A stretch of DNA of 34,352 nucleotides from Candidatus Adlerbacteria bacterium (GTDB lineage: Bacteria > Patescibacteriota > Minisyncoccia > Phycocordibacterales > SBAW01). The stretch is taken from the NCBI GenBank assembly GCA_903851045.1, contig CAINNF010000017.1, positions 1 to 34,352 of the forward strand, in the 5' to 3' direction. The notes under the pieces were generated by a model. The model ran no database searches, had not been told where the DNA came from, and saw only the letters and a list, made by a program, of their open reading frames with translations. Within the stretch, counting starts at the first letter, position 1. Each line of letters starts with the position of its first letter. Both the position numbers and the translations under genes were made by a program. This document shows, in pieces, positions 7,934 through 15,996 of this stretch.

Positions 7934-8569
7934 ATGGAATTAACGATAGAAAAGCGAGATATTGCCACCAACCCCAACACGCTTCGACGCGCGGGGAAGG
8001 TTCCTGCGGTCATCTATGGTCGCAGCCAGGAGTCGACCCCGATTACGCTTGACCGTAAGGTCTTCGAGAAGCTTTTCCGCGCAGCGGGGGAGTCAACGGT
8101 TATCACGCTCAAGGGTCTTGGAGCAGATAAGGACGCGCTTATCAACGAGGTGACGGTACATCCGGTCACGGGCGTTGCGCTTCATGCTGATTTTTATGTG
8201 ATTCAGAAGGGCCAGACGGTCACCGTCTCGGTGCCGCTGGAGTTCGAGGGCGTCTCGCCAGCAGTGAAGGACCTCGGCGCCACCTTGGTCAAGGTTATGC
8301 ACGAACTCGAAATCGAGTGCGAACCGAAGGATCTTCCACAGCATATCGTCGTCGATATCTCCACCCTCAAGCGGCTTGATGACAAGATCGAAGTCAAAGA
8401 CCTCAAGCTTCCTGCGAGCGCCAAGGTGAGTGTCGACCTCGACGAGGCGGTCGCGCTCGTCACCATGGCCGAAGAGGAGCCGCTGGAGTCCGCCCCGATG
8501 GATCTTTCTGCGATCGAAACCTCGGTCGAGCGCGGTAAGAAGGAAGAAGCCGCCGAGCCGGAAGAATAA
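7934..8569 (+). CDS. rplY: Large-subunit ribosomal protein bL25 (CTC family)
   Basis: A 211-residue protein of the long, two-domain bL25/CTC type that binds 5S rRNA. The N-terminal 5S-binding domain (about 1-90) starts ELTIEKRDIATNPNTLRRAGKVPAVIYG, here quoted in part: the RRAGKVPAVIYG segment is the family signature. The C-terminal TL5-like beta domain spans about 95-185. A Glu-rich acidic tail (about 180-211) is common in CTC proteins. The gene stands alone between its own leaderless-type promoter and a hairpin terminator 11 bp after its stop. Confidence 0.92.
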   Translation: MELTIEKRDIATNPNTLRRAGKVPAVIYGRSQESTPITLDRKVFEKLFRAAGESTVITLKGLGADKDALINEVTVHPVTGVALHADFYVIQKGQTVTVSVPLEFEGVSPAVKDLGATLVKVMHELEIECEPKDLPQHIVVDISTLKRLDDKIEVKDLKLPASAKVSVDLDEAVALVTMAEEEPLESAPMDLSAIETSVERGKKEEAAEPEE

Positions 8570-8579
8570 ACAAACCAAC

Positions 8580-8604
8580 ATCGCCCACCGGGGCGATTTT
8601 GTTT
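8580..8604 (+). terminator. Rho-independent terminator after the bL25 gene
   Basis: ATCGCCC (8580-8586) pairs with GGGCGAT (8591-8597) around ACCG and runs into TTTTGTTT. Confidence 0.75.
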
Positions 8605-8612
8605 GATACAAT
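8604..8612 (+). promoter_or_regulatory. Extended -10 promoter of the murein hydrolase gene (leaderless)
   Basis: TGA then TACAAT (8607-8612) ends 6 nt before ATG 8619. It begins inside the T-tract of the upstream terminator. Confidence 0.6.
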
Positions 8613-8618
8613 AGACGC

Positions 8619-10022
8619 ATGGGTAAACGACTTGGGCAGATATGCGCTGCCGCCTGTATCTTCTTACTGTCCACCTCCTCGGTCGTCTCGACCGTGCGGG
8701 CGCAAAGCACCGACTCGAGCTATTTACCGAGCGGAGTGACTATGACATCGACGGATACTGTGCGAGCGAAGCTCCAGGCGCAGCTCAAAGATCTGGAGAC
8801 ACAGATCGCGCAGCAGCAAGCGATCCTCGACCAGACGAAGGGTCAAGATGTCTCGCTGCAACGCGATATCAAGATCCTCAGCGCACAGATCCAGCAGGCC
8901 AAACTGCAGATCCAGGCGCGAGATATCGCCATGCAACAATTGAACGGGAATATCTCTCAGAAGGAGAGCACTATCTCCGACCTTACCCAACAACTCACGA
9001 GTGAGCTCGAGTCTTTGGGTGCGATCCTGCGTGAGAAGGACCAGCTCGATACGACGTCGCTCGTGGTGGTCGCGCTTTCCTCGATGAGCTTGTCCGATTT
9101 TTTTGCGGACCTCGACTCGTTCGACCAGGTGGACGCGCGGCTGCAAGATTCGTTCACCGCTATCAGTAATACGAAGACGATCACGCAGCAACAGCGAGAT
9201 GACCTACAGGCCCAGTTCGACCACGAAGCGGCATTGCGCCAGGCGCAACAACTGCAACAGCAACAAACAGCGTCCCAACAAACGCAAAAGCAAAAATTAT
9301 TGGTCGACACCAAAGGTCAAGAGAAGATGTACCAGACGTATATCTCACAGAACCAAAAGACAGCCGCCCAGATACGCGCGGCCCTCTTCCAGCTCACTGG
9401 CAGCGCCGCCATTCCCTTCGGCACCGCGCTCGATTACGCCAACGAAGCACAGAAGAAGACCGGTATCCGTCCCGCGTTCCTGCTGGGTATCATCACCGAA
9501 GAGAGTAATCTGGGTCAGAACGTCGGCAAGGGGACGTGGCAGGTCGATATGAACCCGACTCGCGACGCGCCGATCTATAAGGCGATAACGGCGAGCCTTG
9601 GGTTGGATGCGAACGCGATGCCCGTCTCGAGAAAGCAGTCGTACGGGTGGGGTGGCGCGATGGGACCTGCACAGTTCATCCCCTCGACGTGGGCCATGTA
9701 CGCAGGATATGTCAAACCCGACTATCATTACGACCAGTCCAAGGACCGGATAGGGAAGTTGACCGGGAACATGCCGCCGAACCCATGGAACCCCGAGGAC
9801 GCGTTCATGGCATCCGCGCTTCTATTGACGGATGATGGCGCAGATGCTCAAACGACGTCCGCTGAGTTTCGTGCGGCGATGTGCTATCTTACCGGTTGTG
9901 GCAATGTCAATGACCCCAACCTACAGTTCTACGGCAACCAGGTCGCGGACTATGCGAAGAACTACCAGTGTCAGATCTACATCATCGAGGGCAAGCCACT
10001 GACTCCAGAATGTAATTACTAA
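8619..10022 (+). CDS. Exported coiled-coil lytic transglycosylase (MltB-like)
   Basis: A 467-residue secreted murein hydrolase. It has a signal peptide with cleavage after VRAQ (about residue 29). A long Gln/Lys/Leu-rich coiled coil follows (about 47-255), like those of EnvC, PcsB and NlpC/P60-associated regulators. The C-terminal domain is of the lytic-transglycosylase type: [10 protein letters not shown] supplies the catalytic Glu (294 or 295) and [19 protein letters not shown] is the SLT_2/MltB signature. It cleaves the glycan backbone of peptidoglycan to 1,6-anhydro products. The coiled coil probably localises or autoinhibits it, as in division-site hydrolases. Four Cys near the C-terminus could make disulfides. 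Confidence 0.88.
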   Translation: MGKRLGQICAAACIFLLSTSSVVSTVRAQSTDSSYLPSGVTMTSTDTVRAKLQAQLKDLETQIAQQQAILDQTKGQDVSLQRDIKILSAQIQQAKLQIQARDIAMQQLNGNISQKESTISDLTQQLTSELESLGAILREKDQLDTTSLVVVALSSMSLSDFFADLDSFDQVDARLQDSFTAISNTKTITQQQRDDLQAQFDHEAALRQAQQLQQQQTASQQTQKQKLLVDTKGQEKMYQTYISQNQKTAAQIRAALFQLTGSAAIPFGTALDYANEAQKKTGIRPAFLLGIITEESNLGQNVGKGTWQVDMNPTRDAPIYKAITASLGLDANAMPVSRKQSYGWGGAMGPAQFIPSTWAMYAGYVKPDYHYDQSKDRIGKLTGNMPPNPWNPEDAFMASALLLTDDGADAQTTSAEFRAAMCYLTGCGNVNDPNLQFYGNQVADYAKNYQCQIYIIEGKPLTPECNY

Positions 10023-10058
10023 CGTCGATACCGTCTTGCCAAAATGGACGGAGTGCCG

Positions 10059-10064
10059 TATATT
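10059..10064 (+). promoter_or_regulatory. -10 box of rpmE (leaderless)
   Basis: TATATT (10059-10064) ends 7 nt before ATG 10072. It supports 10072 rather than an in-frame ATG at 10036. Confidence 0.5.
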
Positions 10065-10071
10065 GAACGGC

Positions 10072-10332
10072 ATGAAAACGGATACCCACCCAACCTATTT
10101 CCCCGAGGCGAAGGTCACGTGCGCGTGCGGGCGTACCTTTACGGTAGGCTCCACAAAGGAGGCTCTGTCGGTCGAAATTTGCTCCGCCTGCCATCCTTTC
10201 TATACGGGTAACGAGAAGCTCATGGATGTCGCCGGTCGTGTCGAGAAGTTCAAGGCTCGCACCGCCTTCGCCAAAGCTTCGTCGGCCACGCGTGCTGCTG
10301 CCGTCACTCCGAAGGCTAAGAAGGCTAAATAA
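10072..10332 (+). CDS. rpmE: Large-subunit ribosomal protein bL31, zinc-binding type
   Basis: An 86-residue bL31. The zinc-ribbon cysteines are present: C-A-C near residue 17 and C-S-A-C-H near residue 40, so this is the C+ form. The family hallmark HPFYTG follows. The start at 10072 gives the normal N-terminus ([15 protein letters not shown]) and sits 7 nt after a -10 box; an ATG 12 codons upstream would add non-family residues. The tail after about residue 62 ([14 protein letters not shown] then a Lys-rich end) is extra to the family and looks like a degenerate copy of the in-frame palindromic element seen in gyrB. The protein bridges 23S and 5S rRNA and the small subunit. Confidence 0.93.
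   Translation: MKTDTHPTYFPEAKVTCACGRTFTVGSTKEALSVEICSACHPFYTGNEKLMDVAGRVEKFKARTAFAKASSATRAAAVTPKAKKAK
10261..10287. repeat. Degenerate copy of an in-frame palindromic element in rpmE
   Basis: Bases follow the layout of the gyrB palindrome: CCGCC, three bases, a GCC/AGC inner pair, three bases, then CGGC. It encodes AFAKASSA, close to the ASAKATAG of gyrB. One arm has decayed. Confidence 0.4.
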
Positions 10333-10344
10333 CGTGCGGTAAGA

Positions 10345-10450
10345 CGCTGAAGAAAATCCTTCTGCAAAGGTCCTCGGTTCTCCTCGCTCGCCGACACCGC
10401 CCAGTCGGCAAGGCGAGGCCAGACCATTTGCACTAGCATTTTCTTCAGCG
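10345..10450. repeat. 106-nt nested inverted repeat (MITE-like or structured leader) before prfA
   Basis: The outer arms CGCTGAAGAAAAT (10345-10357) and ATTTTCTTCAGCG (10438-10450) are perfect 13-bp inverted repeats. Inside, TGCAAAGGTC pairs with GACCATTTGCA (one bulge), then CCTCGC with GCGAGG and GCCGAC with GTCGGC. Nearly the whole interval folds into one hairpin. No T-tract follows directly. It fills most of the 130-bp gap between rpmE and prfA. It could be a miniature palindromic element or an RNA leader controlling RF1. Confidence 0.7.
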
Positions 10451-10462
10451 CTTTTCTCCATC

Positions 10463-11428
<966 letters not shown>

Positions 11429-11451
11429 CAGTTGCATTTGAAGAGCTGACA

Positions 11452-11460
11452 TGGTACTGT
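11452..11460 (+). promoter_or_regulatory. Candidate extended -10 promoter of rpsB
   Basis: TGG then TACTGT (11455-11460) lies 16 nt before ATG 11477, longer than at most core genes here; an AT-rich TCTATATAT stretch abuts the start codon and is an alternative. Confidence 0.35.
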
Positions 11461-11476
11461 CTTGAAGTCTATATAT

Positions 11477-12208
11477 ATGGAAAAACAAGCATTAATTGAG
11501 AAGCTTTTTTCTGTTGGAGCGCACTTTGGCTATAGTCCATCGCGCCGCCACCCATCAGTTGCTCCCTATGTCTTTGGTGTCAAAGGCGGTACGGAGCTGA
11601 TCGACCTTGAGCAGGCTTCCGAGCTGATGCTCGAGGCAGAAACATTTATACAATCGCTCGCAGCCCAGCGGAAGGTCGTCCTCTTCGTCGGTGGTAAGGC
11701 CGAGGCTCGTGACATCGTCACCCGCGCAGCGCAGCGTGTCGATCAACCGTTCGTCGCAAGCCGTTGGATCGGAGGCACACTTACCAACTTTTCTGAGATC
11801 AAGAAACGCGTTGGACGACTTACCGAACTTTCGACCATGCGCGAGAAGGGAGAGCTCGCGAAGTTCACGAAGCACGAACGTCTTCTTATCGATCGCGAGA
11901 TCACCGACCTTGAGGCGATGTTCGGCGGACTTCGTGGCATGAGCAAACTTCCTGACGCGCTTGTCGTCGTCGATCCGCGCCAAGAGGCTGGCGCGGTCAA
12001 AGAGGCGCAGCTCCTCAGCATCCCTGTCGTGGCGATACTCAACACCGACTGCGATACAACAGGGGTGTCATATCCGATTCCCGCGAACGATGCGTCGATC
12101 CAAAGCATCACGTTCATACTGGGAGAAATAGCGAACGTTTATGAGAAGAATCTCGGTACTCCGGTACCAGTAGGTTCCGCGCAGGCGGAAGTCGCCGCAG
12201 CGAACTAG
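11477..12208 (+). CDS. rpsB: Small-subunit ribosomal protein uS2
   Basis: A 243-residue uS2. Family features are GAHFGYSPSRRHPSVAPYVF near the N-terminus, IIDLEQ-like ELIDLEQ, the coiled-coil arm around residues 100-150, and DALVVVDPRQE with PVVAILNTDCD toward the C-terminus. An in-frame TTG at 11462 would add five residues; ATG 11477 matches the usual distance to the first family motif. The gene order rpsB-tsf is the common bacterial one. The protein binds between the head and body of the 30S subunit and recruits S1 in many bacteria. The C-terminus ends in a short Ala-rich tail. Confidence 0.94.
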   Translation: MEKQALIEKLFSVGAHFGYSPSRRHPSVAPYVFGVKGGTELIDLEQASELMLEAETFIQSLAAQRKVVLFVGGKAEARDIVTRAAQRVDQPFVASRWIGGTLTNFSEIKKRVGRLTELSTMREKGELAKFTKHERLLIDREITDLEAMFGGLRGMSKLPDALVVVDPRQEAGAVKEAQLLSIPVVAILNTDCDTTGVSYPIPANDASIQSITFILGEIANVYEKNLGTPVPVGSAQAEVAAAN

Positions 12209-12218
12209 ATTTATTTAG

Positions 12219-12227
12219 TGTTATAAT
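12219..12227 (+). promoter_or_regulatory. Extended -10 promoter of tsf
   Basis: TGT then TATAAT (12222-12227), a full extended -10 consensus, begins 10 bp after the rpsB stop and ends 12 nt before ATG 12240, allowing only a leader of about 6 nt. Confidence 0.6.
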
Positions 12228-12239
12228 CCATACGAAACC

Positions 12240-12698
12240 ATGGCTGTATCAGCAGAACTAGTCAAGCAGTTACGCGACTCGACCGGTGTGTCTGTGATGG
12301 AGTGCAAGAAGGCACTTGAAGAGGCACAGGGTGACATGACCAAAGCGGTCGAGATCCTTAAACGACGCTCGCTCTCCGCTGTAGCGAAGAAGTCCGACCG
12401 CGAACTTGGCGCTGGTGCGGTGTCAGCATACATCCACAACGCGCACCAGGTCGGCGCGCTCGTACTTCTTTCGTGCGAGACCGATTTCGTATCGAAGAAC
12501 GACGAATTCGTCGGTATCGCACACGATGTCGCCATGCATATCGCGGCTATGCGTCCCGAGAACCTCGAGACTCTCCTTGGGCAGCCTTTCATCAAAGACT
12601 CCGGAAAGACCATACAGGACCTATTGTCGGCAGCGACGCAAAAGTTTGGTGAGCGTATCGAGATCACCGAAATAAGCTGTTTTTCGGTCGCTCAGTAG
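12240..12698 (+). CDS. tsf: Elongation factor Ts, short form
   Basis: A 152-residue EF-Ts. The N-terminal UBA-like domain (about 4-45) shows VKQLRDSTGVSVMECKKALEE, quoted as LRDSTGVSVMECKKAL, and the EF-Tu-contacting core shows CETDFVSKNDEF (about 79-90), the family's second signature. It is roughly half the length of the E. coli protein and lacks the second core subdomain and coiled coil, like the short Thermus-type forms. It catalyses GDP release from EF-Tu. It follows rpsB but has its own strong extended -10 promoter. The stop is 15 bp before the next start, with the next gene's -10 box in between. Confidence 0.93.
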   Translation: MAVSAELVKQLRDSTGVSVMECKKALEEAQGDMTKAVEILKRRSLSAVAKKSDRELGAGAVSAYIHNAHQVGALVLLSCETDFVSKNDEFVGIAHDVAMHIAAMRPENLETLLGQPFIKDSGKTIQDLLSAATQKFGERIEITEISCFSVAQ

Positions 12699-12700
12699 GG

Positions 12701-12706
12701 TACAAT
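12701..12706 (+). promoter_or_regulatory. -10 box of the small membrane-protein gene (leaderless)
   Basis: TACAAT starts 3 bp after the tsf stop and ends 7 nt before ATG 12714. Confidence 0.5.
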
Positions 12707-12713
12707 AGAGGTT

Positions 12714-13130
12714 ATGGTAACCTTCTTCACCAGTACGCTCATGCTTTCCTGTGTAGGTCTCATGTTGCTTATTGGTCTCAAGCGATATGAATTGACCACG
12801 GGACGGGTCGTCGGTATGCGTGTTCGTCCTCCCGTGAGTCGCTTTTTTCAAACGGTTTCTCTGTGGGTGGAACGCATATTGCCGGCCATCGTCCGTATGT
12901 ATGGCAAGCTCATCACTCGCGCGTTCCTTCGTTCGATATACCTCGTAAGCGCACACGCGCTGGTACGTGTCGAAGAGTGGCTTGAACGCCTGCTCCACGC
13001 GCTTCGGCACACGACCGATGTGCGGCGTGGTATGGGCGAAGCGAGCGCCTTCTTGCGCGAGGTCTCGGAACATAAGCGTAAGCTACTCCGTGCGCAGGGA
13101 ACGACCTCGAACACCCGTCATAAGGAATAG
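12714..13130 (+). CDS. Membrane-anchored basic protein of unknown function
   Basis: A 138-residue protein with one N-terminal membrane helix (about residues 4-23, FFTSTLMLSCVGLMLLIGL). A basic, helical cytoplasmic region follows, with Leu/Val/Arg patterns that suggest amphipathic or coiled-coil helices (about 40-125). I recognise no domain. The codon style, the leaderless-type promoter and the position between tsf and tRNA-Thr suggest a resident gene of this lineage rather than a recent arrival. The stop is followed by the tRNA gene after 37 bp. Possible roles (ribosome or envelope association) are speculation from context only. Confidence 0.7.
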   Translation: MVTFFTSTLMLSCVGLMLLIGLKRYELTTGRVVGMRVRPPVSRFFQTVSLWVERILPAIVRMYGKLITRAFLRSIYLVSAHALVRVEEWLERLLHALRHTTDVRRGMGEASAFLREVSEHKRKLLRAQGTTSNTRHKE

Positions 13131-13153
13131 TTTTACAGCGCGCGTTTTTTCGA

Positions 13154-13159
13154 TATAGT
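13154..13159 (+). promoter_or_regulatory. -10 box of the tRNA-Thr gene
   Basis: TATAGT ends 8 nt before the first base of the mature tRNA (13168), leaving a 5' leader of at most a few bases. Confidence 0.5.
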
Positions 13160-13167
13160 GAACGAAC

Positions 13168-13240
13168 GCCACCTTAGCTCAGTCGGTAGAGCAACGCTTT
13201 TGTAAAGCGAAGGTCCCCAGTTCGAATCTGGGAGGTGGCT
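13168..13240 (+). tRNA. tRNA-Thr (anticodon UGU)
   Basis: A full cloverleaf can be drawn. Acceptor GCCACCT pairs with AGGTGGC. The D arm is GCTC..GAGC with loop AGTCGGTA. The anticodon loop TTTGTAA gives anticodon TGT, reading ACA and wobble Thr codons. The T arm has TTCGAAT in its loop. The discriminator base is T, and CCA is not encoded (TCAC follows), so the 3' end must be added by a nucleotidyltransferase. The discriminator T fits the UGGA bulge of the T-box leader of thrS at 30164-30177. Confidence 0.95.
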
Positions 13241-13248
13241 CACGGTAG

Positions 13249-13932
13249 TTAGAACCCTTTGGTCGATGTGGTCGCGGTAGAGGTGGCGAGGAGCGTCTTG
13301 AGCTCCGGGATAAGCGTTTGCATCTGGTCGAGCGACTTGAAACCATAGATCGGCTCGCGACTGTTGATGATGAGCGCCGGTAGCTGCCCTTGGAGGTTCT
13401 GGAGCGAGATTAGTGTGCGTAGGGCCGATAGGTTAAGGTTGTAGTCGAACGAGTAGACCCGTAGTCCCGGATACTGTTGACGCAGATACGTCAACACATC
13501 GCCCTCGTGGGCACAGTCGGGACAATTGCCCGTGTTGGAGTAGAAGTACAAGATATAGACCGGTTTCAAATCACATTTTTTAGAGACCTGCTCCATCAAA
13601 AGATAGTCTTTGATCTCGAGGAGCGAATAGCGCTCTTTGAGCTGGATAACTTCCGCGTTCGTCGCACCAAGATTATCCTCGGCGACCGACAGGCGACTCG
13701 CAAGCGAGTTGAGCTCCGAGGAGAGTATTGGGTTCGCGGAGATGGTCTTGCAGTCGAGATTGTTCAAGAGCTCATACTGTGTCTCGGAGGAAAGGATGTC
13801 GACCGAGACACTGTCTTCGGCTGCACGGATGTCCGCGACACGCTGGTCATCGATGCGTGCGGCGATATAGAACGCCGTCCCGAAGATGGCGACCGTTATG
13901 AAGAACGCGATGAAGTATCTTTTCCATGCCAT
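13249..13932 (-). CDS. Membrane-anchored thioredoxin-fold protein with CPDC motif
   Basis: A 227-residue protein with an N-terminal membrane anchor (about 7-25) and an extracytoplasmic helical/coiled region (about 30-115). The C-terminal thioredoxin-like domain has the redox pair CPDC (137-140) after LYFYSNTGN and a cis-Pro candidate in QLPALII. It probably acts in disulfide exchange or reduction outside the cytoplasm; the exact role is not clear. It starts 22 bp after the stop of the glycosyltransferase gene and has no promoter or Shine-Dalgarno sequence of its own, so the two form an operon. Its 3' end lies 8 bp from tRNA-Thr on the opposite strand, with no obvious terminator between. Confidence 0.82.
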   Translation of the reverse strand: MAWKRYFIAFFITVAIFGTAFYIAARIDDQRVADIRAAEDSVSVDILSSETQYELLNNLDCKTISANPILSSELNSLASRLSVAEDNLGATNAEVIQLKERYSLLEIKDYLLMEQVSKKCDLKPVYILYFYSNTGNCPDCAHEGDVLTYLRQQYPGLRVYSFDYNLNLSALRTLISLQNLQGQLPALIINSREPIYGFKSLDQMQTLIPELKTLLATSTATTSTKGF

Positions 13933-13954
13933 AGTAGTGGGTGTTTGTTATTGA

Positions 13955-15187
13955 TTAGCGCCAAGCACTCTCCTTCGCGCGCACAGCGCCCCAGAGCGCG
14001 CGCACGAGCCAGAACGGGGCAACGAGTCCGAAGAGGAGGATGTATGATGCGTACGACTTAAGGGTGAGCCGTGTCTGGGCGATCTGTCCGCCGATGAGTA
14101 TGGCGACCAGTGTCATGCATAAGGTGAACACGATAAGGAACGTCATCATACTCGTATCGAGATAGAACCACTCCGGGCGTATCTGTGGCACGTGCGGGGG
14201 GATACGTGTGGCATACAAGTCAAGCCCTCGATTAACGAGAGAGTAGAGAAAATGAAATAAAGTATACGAAGCGGCGTATATGCCCGCAAAGAACGCGATG
14301 AGCCCGAACGGCAGAACGAGCATGCCAAAGTGTCCGAACCGCGGATTGAAATACATGTATCTATAATCGAACGAGTTCTGGAGGAAGCCCTGGGACCAAC
14401 GGGTACGCTGTTTGACGAGTGCTCGGAACGTCTTTGGGGCGGTGGTATACACAAAGGCGGTATGCGCGTTCACGATCTTCAGTCCGTGCGCGTGCATGCG
14501 AAAGGCTATCTCCATGTCCTCGGTGTTGTGCGCGTGGCGGAAGATGCCGATCTTCTCGAACGCGGCGCGCTTGTACATGGAGAAGGGTCCCGGGAGCACG
14601 TTCACAGCGCTCAGGTTGTCGAACATCTTTTTGTAGAAGATGCCGAAGGTGTATTCGACCGACTGCATGAGCTCCAGCACGGTGTGTGGTTTGAACACCT
14701 TCATAGCGGGCGTGATAGCCATGATCTCGGGGTCGCTCTCGAATCGCTTGATCATCTCCATCAGACCATCTTGGGCGACGAACGAATCAGCATCCAAACA
14801 TCCGAGCAGCTCGCTCGTTGAGTGTTCGATACCGAAGTTAAGCGCGGTGTACTTACCGCCATTCTCTTTATGAAAATATTTCACCTGCGGGTGTTCAGCC
14901 GCGTAGCGTTCTGCTATTGCGCGCGTCCCATCCTTCGATCCGTCGTCGATTACCATGATCTCGAGTTTGTCCTTGGGGTAGTCCAGGGCAAGTAGCGACT
15001 CGATGGTTCGTCCTATCGTCTTCTCCTCGTTCCAGCAGGGCACGAGCATCGAAACAGTGGGGAAGTGCTTTGGCAAGGTCACCGACTTGGGGGTGGGCCG
15101 TTTCTCGAGGAAGGATATGAGCAAAAAGACCTCAAAATAGAGGGCGATAAATAGACACATGTAGACGCCAAGCGCCCCAATATCCAT
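13955..15187 (-). CDS. Membrane GT2 glycosyltransferase (BcsA/IcaA/NodC-like)
   Basis: A 410-residue processive-type family 2 glycosyltransferase. An N-terminal membrane helix (about 5-27) is followed by the GT-A domain with all key residues: DDGSKDGT (81-88), DAD (132-134), the ED of NTEDME (223-224) and QRTRW (260-264), the QxxRW acceptor motif of polysaccharide synthases. Four C-terminal hydrophobic segments complete the membrane channel region (about 280-400). It should polymerise a beta-linked polysaccharide from a UDP-sugar and pass it through the membrane; cellulose, poly-GlcNAc or hyaluronan-like products are possible. The start at 15187 is 7 nt after TATAAT of the shared palindromic promoter; a GTG two codons upstream is less likely. 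The thioredoxin-fold gene follows. Confidence 0.88.
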   Translation of the reverse strand: MDIGALGVYMCLFIALYFEVFLLISFLEKRPTPKSVTLPKHFPTVSMLVPCWNEEKTIGRTIESLLALDYPKDKLEIMVIDDGSKDGTRAIAERYAAEHPQVKYFHKENGGKYTALNFGIEHSTSELLGCLDADSFVAQDGLMEMIKRFESDPEIMAITPAMKVFKPHTVLELMQSVEYTFGIFYKKMFDNLSAVNVLPGPFSMYKRAAFEKIGIFRHAHNTEDMEIAFRMHAHGLKIVNAHTAFVYTTAPKTFRALVKQRTRWSQGFLQNSFDYRYMYFNPRFGHFGMLVLPFGLIAFFAGIYAASYTLFHFLYSLVNRGLDLYATRIPPHVPQIRPEWFYLDTSMMTFLIVFTLCMTLVAILIGGQIAQTRLTLKSYASYILLFGLVAPFWLVRALWGAVRAKESAWR

Positions 15188-15193
15188 AAACAC

Positions 15194-15210
15194 GATTATA
15201 CCGTATAATC
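15194..15210. promoter_or_regulatory. Palindromic bidirectional -10 promoter of the GT2 gene and pheS
   Basis: GATTATAC (15194-15201), a central C, and GTATAATC (15203-15210) form a perfect palindrome carrying TATAAT on both strands. On the plus strand the box (15204-15209) ends 7 nt before ATG 15217 of pheS. On the minus strand it ends (15195) 7 nt before ATG 15187 of the glycosyltransferase. Both transcripts would be leaderless, and only one polymerase could use the site at a time. Confidence 0.75.
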
Positions 15211-15216
15211 AGGAAT

Positions 15217-15996
15217 ATGGAAAGCAAAAACACGCCCGCCGTGGACGGTCAACCCCACGCTACCCCAAAAGGCCATTTGCACCCCATGAGCGTCGCTATG
15301 CGCGACATTGCGGCTATATTTGGGAATCAGGGGTTTGGGATCGCCTATGGCCCCGAGCTTGAGGACGAGTTTCACAACTTCGATGCCCTCCGTGTGGCTG
15401 GCGACCATCCTGCACGAGACATGCAAGACACCTTTTGGACTCAGGAAAAGCCGCCGCGCGTGCCGCGCACCCACTGCACCTCTGTTACTGTGCGCGAACT
15501 CGAGCGGATGGCGAAAGAAGGACTTACTGAGTTGCGAATGATTAATCCAGGCAAGGTCTTCCGCAATGAGGCGACCGATGCGACACACGAAGCACAGTTT
15601 TACCAGCTCGACGGTTTTGCAGTTGGACCAGTAGGAACCGTGACACTCGCGCACCTTAAGGGGGTATGGACACGGTTCTATCAAGAATATATTGGACCCA
15701 ATGCAAAAATTCGTTTTCGCCCAAGTTACTTTCCGTTCACGGAGCCATCGGTCGAAGTCGACTTGTGGTTCGAAGCTCCAGGCAAGGAGGGGCGATGGTT
15801 GGAAATGTTTGGCGCTGGTATGTTGCACCCCGGAGTACTTGAGAACGCAGGACTTGACCCGAAGAAAGTAGCAGGTTTCGCATGGGGAGGGGGCTTAGAG
15901 CGTCTCATTATGGTGAAATACGGCGTACCTGATGTACGCTTTTTCCACAACGGTGACATACGATTCGTCTACGCTTTTGATGAAAAACAAATATGA
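15217..15996 (+). CDS. pheS: Phenylalanyl-tRNA synthetase alpha subunit, short form
   Basis: A 259-residue class II synthetase catalytic subunit. It lacks the N-terminal coiled coil that binds tRNA in longer forms (E. coli is about 327 residues). Family motifs are present: GHLHPMS near the N-terminus, RTHCTSVTVR in the place of the usual RTHTSPVQ-type motif 2 with changed residues, FRNEATDATHEAQFYQLDG, and GAGMLHPGVLENAG with GFAWGGGLERLIM as motif 3. It activates Phe with ATP and transfers it to tRNA-Phe in the cytoplasm as an alpha2beta2 enzyme with PheT. The stop overlaps the pheT start (ATGA, 15993-15996), giving translational coupling. Confidence 0.93.
   Translation: MESKNTPAVDGQPHATPKGHLHPMSVAMRDIAAIFGNQGFGIAYGPELEDEFHNFDALRVAGDHPARDMQDTFWTQEKPPRVPRTHCTSVTVRELERMAKEGLTELRMINPGKVFRNEATDATHEAQFYQLDGFAVGPVGTVTLAHLKGVWTRFYQEYIGPNAKIRFRPSYFPFTEPSVEVDLWFEAPGKEGRWLEMFGAGMLHPGVLENAGLDPKKVAGFAWGGGLERLIMVKYGVPDVRFFHNGDIRFVYAFDEKQI

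Noticed and set aside
10036-10071. Upstream in-frame ATG for rpmE
   Set aside because: It would add 12 residues not found in bL31 and would include the -10 box of the gene.
15994-15996. TGA recoding as in some CPR lineages
   Set aside because: TGA ends pheS, the sortase gene, and others at family-typical positions, so it acts as a stop here.
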